From Excoecaria cochinchinensis (taxonomy: Eukaryota; Streptophyta; Magnoliopsida; Malpighiales; Euphorbiaceae), in assembly GCA_947683425.1 (NCBI GenBank), contig CANTUQ010000159.1, forward strand, positions 3,982,001 to 4,046,000: a stretch of DNA of 64,000 nt. Reading direction: 5' to 3'. Positions 10,492 through 23,400 of this stretch are shown in pieces. The position numbers and the translations under genes are program-made. A model generated the notes under the pieces. It worked only from the letters and a program-made list of their open reading frames with translations, searched no databases and was not told where the DNA came from. The first letter of the stretch is position 1, and each line of letters starts with the position of its first letter.

Positions 10492-11181
10492 GCAGGTCGA
10501 AAACCGAAAAAAGGCGGCCTTGCTAAAATTGGGCGCCCTGTCAGGATGAAAACCAAAAAAAGGCATCCTGGGCAAAAATTAAGGGCCAAGAGAAAATGTT
10601 CAATCGAGAAAACCCAAGAGGGCCGATTGATAACAGGAGTTTGATGCTTACAAGATCTATTTCGAGATTAGGTGTAGTCTTGTGCTTTTGAATTCTTGTT
10701 AAAAAAGGATCATGTATGATGAAATTATATAGAAATGTACTCAATTTTGCAATGAATAAAAGAATGCAGTTTACATTTTCATTGTTCTTTAAGTTCTGTC
10801 TTAAAAAGAGACTTATCATCTATTTATCTAATGACTATTGTCTACTCATTCTATCTGAAGATATCTAAGCAGATGTGTGCTGGTCACCCGTAAGGGAATA
10901 ATAGCTTTCTCTTGTAGTTAAAAAAATAAAAAAATAAAAAAAGAGGCCGTTAGAGATGAAAACCGTAATTGGCTCTCTAAGCAAAAGTTAGGCCAAAGGG
11001 CAGGGTGAAAACCTGGAGACAGGCAGTCTGCCCTACAAAAAAAATAATAAAAAATAAAAAGTCGCTGGTTTGGGTTGGGTCCATGCCAGGCAAAAATTAA
11101 GCAAAGGGTTATGTGAAAATCCCTAAAGGGACGCATTTCCCACAAAGAAAAGCTAGTGTGAAAATCCACAAGGGACGCACT
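10492..11181 (+). other. Post-pol series of seven 'GAAAA-CC/GG' hairpins
   Basis: After pol come seven inverted repeats on one plan: a variable outer stem, the bases GAAAA, then CC...GG. They are 10492-10523, 10542-10570 (CAGGATG/CATCCTG), 10600-10630 (TCAATCG/CGATTGA), 10950-10980 (TTAGAGA/TCTCTAA), 10998-11033 (GGGCAG/CTGCCC), 11111-11136 (ATGTG/CGCAT) and 11155-11181 (AGTGTG/CGCACT). C has all of them, and E and F have most. F shows compensatory changes in the stems. The last two lie in what is an antisense intron in F. I see no protein-coding gene here. This looks like a structured 3' region of the element RNA; its role is unknown. Confidence 0.6.
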
Positions 11182-11565
11182 ACCTTTAAAACAATGCTTG
11201 GAGTAATAAGGCAGCATATTTCGGATGATCTTCTTTTCAGCTAGATAAGGCATAATTCAGGACATGAGTCAGAATCCTGGGCATATGATCATTGACCGGG
11301 GGGCAAAGATGACTGGATGTCTCTTTCAGAAAACTTATTGGGGACGGAATCCCTAAGGTCAAGATGACAATCCTGTTGATTCCGGGGGCATGGTGGAGCA
11401 ACCAAGCTATATCCTCAGCACACCCAGGGCCACCTAGGGCATGGTCTATACATTCTTGCAAGCATTCGCATCTCATATCATACACATGTTTTCTTGTATA
11501 TATTTTTGTGCACATAATTTTGTAGGAAATATCTAAAAGAAGACAGTCACCATTCAAAGATGGAA
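11182..11565 (+). other. Element B 3' region, antisense-gene remnant and unique sequence
   Basis: No gene is visible. The first bases (to about 11215) match the exon-intron boundary zone of the antisense accessory gene of F ('gagtaataagg'), but the exons are gone and the GT donor is not preserved. The rest also occurs in C (19480-19620 in reverse) and has no recognisable function. Confidence 0.5.
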
Positions 11566-12040
11566 TCCTGCATTTTTAGTAGTCTTGTCAGCGACTCGGT
11601 GCAGTGCACTTTCGGTAGTCTATAGCAGACTCGGTGCAGCTCAGAAGAGCAAGTTTCGCGTTTCGTAGTCTTGTCAGCGACTCGACGCATCATAATCAGA
11701 AGAAGGAACAGTGCACTTTTGGTAGCTTTGGTAGTGGCTCGGTGTAGTTCTTTCGTGCACTTTTGGTAGTCTTGGTAGTGACTCGGTGCATCTCTCTTAT
11801 GCGTTTTTTAGTAGCCTTGGTAGTGGCTCGGCGCATCACCGTCTCAGGATGGAACCCTGTACATTTAGTAGTCTTGTCAGTGACTCCGTGCAGCGCACTT
11901 TTAGTAGCCTTGTCAGCGGCTCGGTGCGATTTATCTTTCGCGTTTTGTAGTCTTGGTAGCCACTCGGCGCATCACCGTCTTAGGATGGTTCCTTGGCACT
12001 CTGTAGTCTTGTCAGCGACTCAGTGCAACTCAAGAGAATG
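11566..12040 (+). repeat. Degenerate tandem hairpin array in the 3' UTR of B
   Basis: Around ten diverged units share a core of the form 'TAGTCTT..GCGACTCGGTGCA'. Each unit can fold: an outer stem such as TGCAC/GTGCA or CGCAC/GTGCG encloses an inner stem AGTC/GACT or AGCC/GGCT. The paired exchanges T:A to C:G in both stems are compensatory. The array is homologous to the neat 55-bp array in C. Tandem repeats at this place are known for Tat/Ogre elements; the conserved fold is my observation. Confidence 0.7.
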
Positions 12041-12151
12041 AATCACAACACTGTTCCCGAGGGAGCAGCTGGAAGGTGGCAGCCTCAGGTACGCGCTTCT
12101 TTCCTTTTCCTGAATTTTGGCTCACCTAGGCAGCCACACACTAGCCTCCCC

Positions 12152-12166
12152 AAAATTGGGGGCAAC
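12152..12166 (+). promoter_or_regulatory. Element B polypurine tract
   Basis: AAAATTGGGGGCAAC lies directly before the 3' LTR. The identical sequence precedes the LTR of D (32987-33001) and, in reverse, that of C, with a variant in F. With the preceding CCCC it forms a near-palindrome CCCCAA/TTGGGG. Confidence 0.8.
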
Positions 12167-13332
12167 TGTAGACACCGGGTCCCGAGTAGCCAAGATCAGG
12201 ATTACCCAATGATGAAGTTAAGTGTGCAGATCTATAGGCAAAAAGAATGGAGTTGGAAGTGATGATTTCCTTGTCGATTTGTTATTTTAAAATTAAATAA
12301 AAATGTATTTCAAAAATATTTTTAAAGTATTTTAAAATTTATTTTGTGAGGAAAAAAGTGAGTTTTTAAATTATTATATTTTATAGGAATTTAAAAAAAA
12401 TTAAAAATAAAAAAAAATTCCGCGCGAGGGATGGGCTGCCCGTCGGTCGCGCCTACGCACGGGCAGGCCGTCGGTCGGCCCCTCCGCGCCCCTGTTCGTC
12501 CGTTTTACCTATTTTGGCTATAACTTCTTCATTTTAAATGCTTTTTAACTCATTTTTTTTGCAAGATTTAATTCAAAAAGCCTTCTATCTTCCAACCCAA
12601 TAAATACAATGATTTTTTTTAATTATGGGAATTAAATTAATTTAATTTCTTAATTAAAAAAATCTGAATTTTAAGGGGAATAAAAAGAGTTTTTTAGTGG
12701 GAATTAGGGGGGATTTTCTTTAGAAAAAATATTTTTCTTCTTCTTTTTTCTTTCAAGAACAAATTCTCTCAATTTCTAAAGAAATTTCCAGCAATTCTTA
12801 AGGCAAAAAATAACTATTTTTGTTCTTGAGAATTTTCTTATTTTCAATCAAACAATTTTCCATTTTGAGACAAACAAATTAATTGTTTGTTCTTGAGTAA
12901 AATTCATCTTTCAATATTTTATTTTTTCTTCTAATCATATTTTTTCAAATCAAGACAAGGAATTGGATCATCTACCTTCATATCTTCAAGATAAATTTTG
13001 AGGGTAAACATTTTTGGCTCAATTTCTTAGTTTAATTTTAATTTGTCTTTTTATTTTTAATTAACTAGTTAACATGTAAATTCTTTTAGTTTTATTATTT
13101 TCTTCTTATTTCTTGTTTTTTATTTTCTAATTAACTAATCAACATGTAAATTCTTTTAGATCTATTATTTAATTGTTCATATTTCTTTTTTTTATTATTT
13201 AATTGTTCATACTATTATTTTTTTGTTCTTATTTCTTCTTTAATTGTTCATGCTATTACTTTTGTTCATATTATTTTTATTTAATTGTTCATATTGTTCA
13301 TATTGTTCATGTTGTTCATATTGTTCATCTTC

Positions 13333-13427
<95 letters not shown>

Positions 13428-13556
13428 TTATTCTTATTCTTATTCTTATTATTATTATTATTATTATTATGTTTGATTGTTCATATTCTTTATTATTATT
13501 ATTATTGTATTTGATTGTTCATATTCTTTGTTATTATTGTAGTTATTACCATCATT

Positions 13557-13588
<32 letters not shown>

Positions 13589-14901
13589 CCTTCTTCTTGT
13601 TTAATTTTATTATTACTATTATTATTTATTTCTTATGCATGTTGATTTTATTATTACTTTTGCTTTTTATACATGTTGCTATTATTAATATGTTTTATGC
13701 ATGCTGAATTTTATATGTATTATACTTTTTATGCATGATTGGATATTATTGTTGTTATTTTATGTCTTTATGCATGTTAAATTCTATCATCATTATTTTA
13801 TGCTTGTTTTTGCATGTTGAATTTTATTATTATCATGTTATTTTTTTTATGCATGTTGATTTTGTTAATTTGTTATATTGCATATTTATTATGTCATTTT
13901 AATTGGCTTATCATATATGATGCAATTTTGTTTGCCTTAATTTAATTATTTTCAAGTCATATGTTTAATTATTTTTATACTAACTTGATTTTTATTTGTT
14001 TTTTTTATTTTCATTTTTCAATACTTATTTTTCATATGTGAGTTTTTGTCAAGTGGGAGCCCATGGAGATTTGAAGATCCATTTGGGAGTTGTTTATTAT
14101 TTTTGTTGCTTTTTATTATTTTGGTTTAATTGATTATTATGTAATTTGTAATAATAAATTTATTTCCATGCACGTTAATTAAGAAAATCACCAAAAATAT
14201 TTTTATTAAACTAAATCGGATTTTATTTAATAAAAATGGGACCAATGTCCTAGATTTTTCATCTAAAATAAATTATCACTTCAAAATTATTTTCTTAAAT
14301 TATGCATGAGAGGACCAACGTTCTCATTTTTAATAAATAGCCTGATTTATGTATGATTTGCATTTTATTTACAAATGGGGGTTGTATTCTGCCCCTAGTT
14401 TTATTGTAATTTATTTTACTTTATTTATCGCTTTTATTATATGATTGATATGCGTTTAATTAAATTGCATTAAAATTGAATGAGAAAAGGCATGAAATAC
14501 TAAATTCAAAACTCGATTATAAACTTAACCAAGGTATGAATAAATGGGGAGTCCCGAACTTTCTCTGGTCTTTGGGCTCAAAGAGGCGAGAGGTTTACCC
14601 TCCAAGACACCTCTTGTGTTACGAAACTTGGCGTTAATCCTAGGCTCCTTAGGACGAGAGGTTTACCTTCCAAGACCCCTTTGGCTGGCCCAAAATGGAT
14701 ACTAAGCGCAGTCTTAGGCTCTTCGAGGCGAGAGAAACTTTCCCAATGTTCTATTGGGTGGTGACTCCATGAAACCTCCTTGTTGCCCAACATAGACGCA
14801 CTTGCGATTTATTGCAAGCTGTTAACGGACCCTCAAGTGCCCGATCGCCCTCAAGCAGGCGGTCATAGGGGCGGCCGAGTGGACATCCAGCGCGCGTCAC
14901 A
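12167..14901 (+). repeat. Element B 3' LTR
   Basis: This LTR of about 2.7 kb starts TGTAGACACC and ends GTCACA at 14901, followed by the TSD copy CGCAT. It is colinear with 505-3203. It differs in microsatellite length, has fewer GC-rich units, and carries a substitution in the second tRNA-Arg-like motif (TGGTGACTCCA at 14759-14769). Confidence 0.94.
13336..13470 (+). repeat. (ATT)n-(ATTCTT)n microsatellite in LTR
   Basis: A long ATT run is followed by a short ATTCTT run and ATT again. It replaces the ATT/GTT run of the 5' LTR, so the two LTRs of one element have diverged most here. Confidence 0.95.
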
Positions 14902-14924
14902 CGCATTTATTCACATTTGGAAAG
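14902..14924 (-). repeat. Element A LTR, segment 2 of 3, between elements B and C
   Basis: Only 23 bases separate B and C. The first five (CGCAT) are the right TSD of B and the last five (GAAAG) the left TSD of C. The 13 bases between are A-LTR sequence not duplicated in either event. The segment proves that both elements hit the same LTR independently. Confidence 0.9.
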
Positions 14925-17564
<2,640 letters not shown>

Positions 17565-17579
17565 GTTGCCCCCAATTTT
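17565..17579 (-). promoter_or_regulatory. Element C polypurine tract
   Basis: In the element's sense this reads AAAATTGGGGGCAAC directly before the 3' LTR, identical to B and D. Confidence 0.8.
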
Positions 17580-17694
17580 GGGGAGGCTAGTGTGTGGGTG
17601 CCTAGGTGAGCCAAAATTCAGGAAAAGGAAAGAAGCGCGTACCTGAGGCTGCCTCCTTCCCGCTGCTCCCTCGGGAACAGTGCTATGATTCATC

Positions 17695-18229
17695 CTCTTG
17701 AGTTGCACTGAGTCGCTGACAATACTACAAAGTGCCAAGGAACCATCCTAAGACGGCGATGCGCCGAGTCGCTACCAAGACTACAAAACGCGAACGATAA
17801 ATCGTACCGAGCCGCTGATAAGGCTACTAAAAGTGCGCTGTACGGAGTCGCTGACAAGACTACTAAACGTACAGGGTTCCATCCTAAGACGGTGATGCGC
17901 CGAGCCACTACCAAGGCTACTAAAAACGCACAAGAGAGATGCACCGAGTCACTACCAAGACTACCAAAAGTGCACGAAAGAACTACACCGAGCCACTACC
18001 AAGGCTACAAAATGTGCAGCTGCTATCCATAGATGACGATGCACCGAGCCTGCTACAGGCTACAAAAAATGCAAAAGGAAGATTGCACCGAGTCTGCTAA
18101 AGACTACAAAAAGTGCAAAAAGAGAACTGTACCGAGTCTGCTACAGACTACTAAAAGTACAGCTGCCATCCGTAGATGACGATGCGCCGAGCCTGCTACA
18201 GGCTACAAAAAACGCAAAAGGAAGATACT
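17695..18229 (-). repeat. Diverged hairpin units of the C 3' UTR
   Basis: Irregular units of roughly 50-65 bp resemble the array in B. Stems vary in step: TGTAC...GTACA, TGCAC...GTGCA and TGCG...CGCA outside; AGTCTG/CAGACT and AGCCTG/CAGGCT inside. These older units flank the homogeneous 55-bp array and show what it grew from. Confidence 0.7.
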
Positions 18230-18970
18230 GCACCGAGTCTGCTACAGACTACTAAAAGCGCAAGAGATGCCCTCTTAGAGGACTGCACCGAGTCTGCTAC
18301 AGACTACCAAAAGCGCAAGAGATGGACTGCACCGAGTCTGCTACAGACTGCCAAAAGCGCAAGAGATGCCCTCTTAGAGGACTGCACCGAGTCTACTATA
18401 GACTGCTAAAAGTGCAAGAGATGTCCTCTTAGAGGACTTCACCGAGTCTGCTATAGACTGCTAAAAGTGCAAGGGATGTCCTCTTAGAGGACTGCATCGA
18501 GTCTGCTACAGACTGCTAAAAGTGCAAAGGATACCCTCTTAGAGGACTGCACCGAGTCTGCTACAGACTGATAAAAGTGCAAGGGATGCCCTCTTAGAGG
18601 ACTGCACCGAGTCTGCTACAGACTGCTAAAAGTGCAAAGGATGCCCTCTTAGAGGACTGCACCGAGTCTGCTACAGACTGCTAAAAGTGCAAGGGATGCC
18701 CTCTTAGAGGACTGCACCGAGTCTGCTACAGACTGCTAAAAGTGCAAGGGATGCCCTCTTAGAGGACTGCACCGAGTCTGCTACATACTGCTAAAAGTGC
18801 AAGGGATGCCCTCTTAGAGGACTGCACCGAGTCTGCTACAGACTGCTAAAAGTGCAAGGGATGCCCTCTTAGAGGACTGCACCGAGTCTGCTACAGACTG
18901 CTAAAAGTGCAAAGGATGCCCTCTTAGAGGACTGCACCGAGTCTGCTACAGACTGCTAAAAGTGCAAAGG
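18230..18970 (-). repeat. 55-bp tandem array with palindromic stems, about 13 copies
   Basis: The unit is 55 bp. It contains TGCACCGAGTCTG, CTA, CAGACT..., then GTGCA, giving a two-part stem, and a second hairpin CCTC-TTA-GAGG. One copy has the longer form GTCCTC/GAGGAC. Neighbouring copies are nearly identical, which indicates recent amplification. The array lies in the 3' UTR in the zone known to give rise to satellites in Tat/Ogre elements. Confidence 0.9.
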
Positions 18971-19247
18971 ATAAAGAGATTAGTCTCCTAAGAGACCTCG
19001 GAGAATTACCTCCTAAGAAGTCTCAAAGATTTGCTGGCGTAGATTCTATCTTGACCTGATTGCCCAACAAGGGCGAGTGCCAACGTTGCCGTCCTTGACC
19101 AGCTTTATGTGTGTGGTCTTCATTTGGACTTTCCTGCAAAGCTGTGTGCACAGGAATATATACAATAGATTGTGCATGCAAGTGTAAATGACCATATGCA
19201 GATGTTTGCTAAAGAATGGTATGAAATGCATGCAAAAATGAATAGAC
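18971..19247. other. Unassigned sequence in the C 3' UTR
   Basis: No gene or repeat is recognised. Several short frames occur but have no support. The segment separates the 55-bp and 49-bp arrays and is absent from B. Confidence 0.4.
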
Positions 19248-19460
19248 CATGTCCTGAGTGGTTAAGGGTCCGTTGAGGATATGGCTTGGCCGCTCCACCA
19301 TGCTGAGTGGTTAAAGGTCCGTTGAGGATATGGCTTGGCCGCTCCACCATGCTGAGTGGTTAAAGGTCCGTTGAGGATATGGCTTGGCCGCTCCACCATG
19401 CTGAGTGGTTAAAGGTCCGTTGAGGATATGGCTTGGCCGCTCCACCATGCCCCCTGAAGA
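19248..19460 (-). repeat. 49-bp tandem array, about 4 copies
   Basis: The unit, marked by TGCTGAGTGGTTAAAGGTCC, repeats with spacing 49 (19301, 19350, 19399) and almost no divergence. It is unrelated to the 55-bp array next to it, and no counterpart exists in B. It therefore arose after the two copies separated. Confidence 0.92.
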
Positions 19461-19667
19461 ACTAGAAATGGCATCTTTGCTTAGGGACCCTGACCCGTAA
19501 ACTCTTCAAAGAGAACCGTCAGGTGTGCATCTTTATCCCCCGGTCAATGAGCAAATGCCTGGGATTCTGACTCATATCCTGAATTAAGCCTTATCTGGCT
19601 GAAAGGAAGATCATCCGAAATATGCTGCCTTATTGCTCCAAGCATCGGAGGTCATTATTTTAAAGGT
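19461..19667. other. C 3' region shared with B, antisense-gene remnant
   Basis: This stretch corresponds to B 11182-11440 in reverse. Near 19628-19670 the boundary zone of the antisense accessory gene of F is recognisable ('ccttattgctcca'), without its coding exon and without a GT donor. Confidence 0.45.
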
Positions 19668-20364
19668 AGTGCGTCCCTTGTGGATTTTCACACTAGCTTT
19701 TCTTTGTGGAAAATGCGTCCCTTTAGGGATTTTCACATAACCCTATGCCTAATTTTTGCCTGGCATGGACCCAACCCAAACCAGCGGCTTTTTATTTTTT
19801 ATTATTATTTTTTTTTTGTAGGGCAGACTGCCTGTCTCCAGGTTTTCACCCTGCCCTTTGGCCTAACTTTTGCTTAGAGAGCCAATTACAGTTTTCATCT
19901 CTAACGGCCTCTTTTTTTTATTTTTTTATTTTTTATTTTTTTAACTGCAAGAGAAAGCTATTGTTCCCTTACGGGTAACCAGCACACATCTGCTTAGATA
20001 TCTTCAGATAGAATGAGTAGACAATAGTCATTAGATAAATAGATGATAAGTCTCTTTTTAAGACAGAACTAAAAGAACAATGTAAACTGTATTCTTTTAT
20101 TCATTGCCAAATTGAGTATATTTCTATATGATTTCATCATACATGATCCTTATTTAACAAAAATTCAAAAGCACAAGACTACACCTAATCTCGGAATAGA
20201 TCTTGTAAGCATCAAACTCCTGTTATCAATCGGCCCTCTCGGGTTTTCTCGATTGAACATTTTCTCTTGGCCCTTAATTTTTGCCCAGGATGCCTTTTTT
20301 CGGTTTTCACCCTGACAGGGCGCCCAATTTTAGCAAGGCTGCCTTTTTTCGGTTTTCGACCTGC
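19668..20364 (-). other. Post-pol 'GAAAA-CC/GG' hairpin series of C
   Basis: This is the same series as in B 10492-11181, in reverse orientation. The first hairpin (after pol) is at 20364-20333 and the last at 19694-19668. A pyrimidine run ending in TAG near 19810-19821 equals the acceptor side of the antisense intron seen in F. Confidence 0.6.
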
Positions 20365-20400
20365 GCGGCATTTATTCTCTTCTTTTTATTTTTTTGGTCT

Positions 20401-23400
20401 TTAGCCATGGAACCTTTTTAGTCTATCGACATTGACCGGGTCTTTAAACTCATTCCCATCGCTGTCTGCCAAGATTGCTGCTCCTTTCGTTAGCAACTTT
20501 TTCACAATGAACGGACCTTCCCAGGTTGGTTTGAATTTTCCTCGTATGTCTGGGACTCCCGGCCTCATCATCTTAAAGACCAAATCCCCTTCTTTCAACG
20601 GGTGCTTCCGTACCTTCTTGCCAAAGGATCGAGCTAGTCTCTTCTGATAAACCTGATTGTGATAATAGGCTCTCAACCTATCTTCATCCAACAGATTCAA
20701 CTGCAACAATCGCTGTTGTGCCCATTCTGTCTCTGGAATCTCGGCTTCCATGACTACCCTTAAGGATTTCAGCTCAATTTCAACCGGCAGAACTGCTTCG
20801 GTTTCGTATACCAAAGAGAACGTTGTTGCCCCCGTAGAGGTTCTGACTGTAGTTCTATAACCCCAGAGTGCAAAAGGCAGCTTTTTCGCCCAATCTTTAT
20901 AACTCTGAACCATCTTGGCCAATATCCTTTTCACATTCTTGTTCGCCGCTTCAACCGCATCGTTAGCTTGAGGACGGTAAGGAGAAGACTTGTGATGCTG
21001 GATTCCGTACCTTTGAAGCATCTGTTTAGTTTCTGCTAAGAATTGCACCCCATTATCAGATACAATATGGTGTGGGAGGCCATATCTGCATATCAAATTT
21101 CGCTCGATGAACTTAGCTATATCCCTAGCATCAATCTTCTTGAAAGATTCAGCTTCGACCCACTTAGTGAAATAATCAATGGCGACTACGATGAACCTGT
21201 GCCCATTAGACGCTGTAGGACGTATCTCGCCTATGATATCTATCCCCCAAGCTGCAAATGGCCATGGAGATGTCAAATTATGTAGCTCTGAAACTGGGAC
21301 ATGCCTTAAATTCGCGTATTGCTGGCATAACTGGCATTGCTTCACATATTTTGAACAATCCGTATCCATTGTGAGCCAATAGAATCCTTGGCGCATGATC
21401 TTCTTCGCTAAGGCTAAGCCATTCATGTGAGCTCCACAGACTCCGGCATGAACCTCTTCCATAACCTTTTCAGCTTCTTTCTCCGCCAAACATCTTAACT
21501 GGATACCATCAGCTTGCCTCTTATACAAAGTGCCATTTACATTGATGAACTGAGTGGACAACTTTCGAATCATCCTTTGGTCTTTCTCAGTGGCTTCCTC
21601 TGGAAAAACTGACGGTTCCAAATAATTCTAAATGTCGTAATACCAAGGGTTTCCATCAGTGGCCCCAACATCCATCACCTGCTCAGCTTCAAAACAAGGC
21701 TTTTCCGAGCTAGAGATTAGCACGGGCTTCATAGCAATCCCTGTTGGATTATCCCACATGGAAACTAAAGTTGCGAGAGCATCAGCCAATTGATCTTCAT
21801 CCCTGGGGGTGAAGTGAAAAGTGCAAGTCTCGAATTGGCTACTCAACATTCTCAAGTGCTTCACGTAAGGTAACAGCCTATCTTCCTTAACTGACCATTC
21901 CCCTCTGAACTGATGAATTACTAATGAAGAATCTTCGAAGACTTCTGCGGTCTTTGCCCCCAGAGACAGCAATGCTTCCAATCCGAAGATACAAGCTTCA
22001 TATTCTGCTTCATTATTGGTCGCCTTGTACCTCAACTTTTTGGCTAATGGCAGCTTTTCTCCATCCGGGGTCATAAGAATGATCCCTGCTCCTGCCCCTT
22101 TACTGTTAACTGCCCCATCAAAGAACAATTGCCACCCTTGTACTGCTATGGCCATGACATCTTCATCTGGGAAATTGTATTCGAATTGGTCTCCCTCAAT
22201 AGGATGCTCAGCCAAGAACTCAGCTACAGCTCTTCCTTTAATGGTTTTCCTGGTGATGTATTCGATATCGAACTCCTGCAATAGTAGTAACCACCTTCCC
22301 ATCTTTCCCAGCAAAGAGGGCGCTTCCTGAAGGTACCTAAGCGGGTTATGCTTAGCAACCGCTTGTACACTGAAGGAATGAAAATAGTGCCGCAACTTCT
22401 TAGAAGCCCAAACAACTGCTAAGCAAATCTTTTCCACTTCCACATATTTGGCTTCATATGTCAGGAATTTCTTGCTAAGATAATAAACAGCAAACTCTAC
22501 CCCAAAATCATCCTCCTGGGCCATCATGGCACCCACTGAATTGTCTTCTATAGCCAGATACAAGATCAGTGGCTTGGCATGCCGTGGTGGTCTTAAAACT
22601 GGAGGATTCAGGAGATAATCCTTAATAGTATCAAAAGCCAATTGACAATCATTATTCCACACCACCGGCTGATTCTTCCTAAGAAGCTTGAAGATGGGCT
22701 CACATACTGAAGCCAGCTTGGCAATAAACCGGCTGATGTACTGAAGCTTTCCCAGGAAACTTCTAACCTCTTTCTCTTTCTGAGGCACTGGCATCTCTCT
22801 GATGGCCCTAACCTTGTCAGGATCTACTTCAATTCCCCTCTGGCTTACCACATGGCCTAACAGCTTACCCGAGGTAACTCCGAAAATGCACTTCTTGGGA
22901 TTGAGGCGCAGATCATACTTATTGATCCTTTGAAAGAACTTCTCTAAAGCCTCAAAGTTACCTTCTCTGGTAGCTGACTTGATCATCATGTCGTCAACAT
23001 ACACCTCCACTTCCTTGTGGATCAAATCATTGAGAACTCTGGTGGCCATCCTCTGATAGGTTGCTTCTGCATTCTTTAGTTCGAAAGGCATAACCCGGTA
23101 AGCAAATGTACCCCATTCGGTGATGAAGGTTGTCTTAATCCGATCCACTATCTTGTTAAGGATTTGATTGTACCCTGCGTACCTATCCACGAAACTGTAC
23201 ATCATGCAAGCAGCGGCACTATCTACTAGCACATCAATATGAGGCAGAGGAAAATCATCTTTCGGGCAGGCTTTGTTCAGGTCCCGATAGTCCACACATA
23301 CTTGAACTTTTCCATCCTTTTTAGCCACAAGAACCATATTAGCCAGCCACGTCGGGTATTTAACCTCCAGTAGAAACTTAGCCTCAATCTGCTTATGGAT

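Larger units (their letters stand above)
505..14901 (+). mobile_element. Element B: full-length Tat/Ogre-type Ty3/gypsy retrotransposon
   Basis: This is a complete element of about 14.4 kb. Its LTRs are at 505-3203 and 12167-14901, its PBS is at 3205, its gag-pol frame at 4120-10455 and its polypurine tract at 12152-12166. It is flanked by a perfect 5-bp target-site duplication CGCAT (500-504 and 14902-14906), so these limits are exact. It inserted into the 5' LTR of element A. The LTRs differ by substitutions (I count six in the first 130 bases) and by indels in the GC-rich repeats and microsatellites, so the insertion is not very recent. The gag-pol frame has four nonsense codons, so B is not autonomous. 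Confidence 0.95.

Noticed and set aside
18230..18970. CRISPR array
   Set aside because: The units are contiguous 55-bp tandem repeats without unique spacers, inside a plant retrotransposon 3' UTR.
21628..21630. Programmed stop-codon readthrough between RNase H and integrase in C
   Set aside because: B has Gln and F has a sense codon at this place, so the TAG is best seen as a mutation of one copy.
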